Shown here piece after piece: positions 63,736 through 64,000 of a DNA stretch of 64,000 bases (the first letter of the stretch is position 1; the number at the start of each line of letters is the position of its first letter). The DNA lies in contig NZ_MUNO01000017.1 of assembly GCF_002001015.1 (NCBI RefSeq), positions 172,001 through 236,000 on the forward strand, given 5' to 3'. Source of the DNA: Polaromonas sp. A23. Its GTDB lineage: Bacteria; Pseudomonadota; Gammaproteobacteria; Burkholderiales; Burkholderiaceae_C. The notes under the pieces are model-generated. The model was not told the origin of the DNA. It was given only the letters and a program-made list of their open reading frames with translations, and ran no database searches. A program made the position numbers and the translations under genes.

Positions 63736-64000
63736 ATGAACCTCGCCCCCCTGACCCAGCGTTTTGTTCTGCACTTCGGGGAAATGGGCAGCCGCTGGGG
63801 CATCAATCGGACGGTGGGGCAGATCTATGCGCTGCTTTATGTCTCACCGCGCGCGCTTAATGCCGACGACATTGGCGAGGCGCTGGCGTTTTCGCGGTCC
63901 AACGTCAGCATGGGTCTGAAGGAGTTGCAGTCGTGGAATCTGGTGCGGCTGCAGCACTTGCCGAACGACAGGCGCGAGTACTTTCAGGCACCCGAAGATG
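63736..64000 (+). CDS. GbsR/MarR-type transcriptional regulator, N-terminal part
   Basis: The gene runs off the window. The 88 visible residues form a winged helix: VGQIYALLYVSPRALNADDIGEALAFSRSNVSMGLKELQSWNLVRLQHLPNDRREYFQAPED. This resembles the GbsR/MarR group with ADDIGEALAFSRSNVSMGLKEL as the recognition helices. The strong promoter and dyad immediately upstream suggest autoregulation. Target and effector lie outside the window. Confidence 0.85.
   Translation, partial: MNLAPLTQRFVLHFGEMGSRWGINRTVGQIYALLYVSPRALNADDIGEALAFSRSNVSMGLKELQSWNLVRLQHLPNDRREYFQAPED

Overview
The window is GC-rich, densely packed chromosomal DNA of a betaproteobacterium, most likely a Comamonadaceae member close to Polaromonas or Rhodoferax. 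This rests on the protein flavour, the leucine/isovalerate (liu) degradation genes next to can and aceK, the long tandem uvrA, and a short interspersed repeat that I associate with this family. The genus is an inference; no rRNA or tRNA gene is present.

Layout. 1-6614: end of isovaleryl-CoA dehydrogenase, carbonic anhydrase, isocitrate dehydrogenase kinase/phosphatase, a small membrane protein, thiolase, an SDR and an acyl-CoA dehydrogenase. 6618-12933: rhodanese, YchJ-like protein, a 7TM receptor with a degenerate GGDEF domain, a HAD phosphatase followed by a MITE-like element, a class V aminotransferase, and an unusual formyltransferase-ACT-ACT fusion. 12981-31833: an accessory, regulator-rich stretch with 3-methyladenine glycosylase, TetR, two LysR, GlxA/AraC, DJ-1/PfpI, a tripartite-type binding protein, a BTAD-hydrolase fusion, a probable methanethiol methyltransferase and a YihY protein. 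One block (about 16713-19487) lies between a GST gene and a duplicated fragment of that gene's 3' end. 31834-42152: the main liu operon (carboxylase beta subunit, methylglutaconyl-CoA hydratase, carboxylase alpha subunit, HMG-CoA lyase) with passenger genes. 42370-45866: an MHS transporter, two small proteins and an ABC substrate-binding protein. 46044-53638: a double-length UvrA, a HAD-IIB phosphatase and a tail-anchored protein. 53755-57384: promoter, SAH riboswitch, ahcY, a TlyA-type methyltransferase and metF, i.e. a methyl-cycle unit. 57481-59518: RlpA-like lipoprotein, GNAT, BON protein and a membrane protein. 59587-63494: a one-directional string of small, mostly unrecognised genes, some AT-richer, with at least one integron attC-like site. 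63736-64000: start of a GbsR/MarR-type regulator.

How it works together. The liu genes take isovaleryl-CoA from leucine to acetyl-CoA and acetoacetate, which the thiolase can finish. AceK controls the isocitrate branch point that matters on acetyl-CoA-yielding substrates, and carbonic anhydrase can supply bicarbonate to the biotin carboxylase. AhcY and MetF close the SAM cycle under a riboswitch that senses S-adenosylhomocysteine.

Most unusual signals: (1) a roughly 55-bp repeat family with eight recognisable copies, three of them inside open reading frames and two forming gene 3' ends; (2) attC-like sites around a HEPN/AbiU2-like gene; (3) a block flanked by partial duplications of a GST gene; (4) two genes whose ribosome-binding site directly follows a terminator-like hairpin and T-tract; (5) several fused or degenerate proteins.
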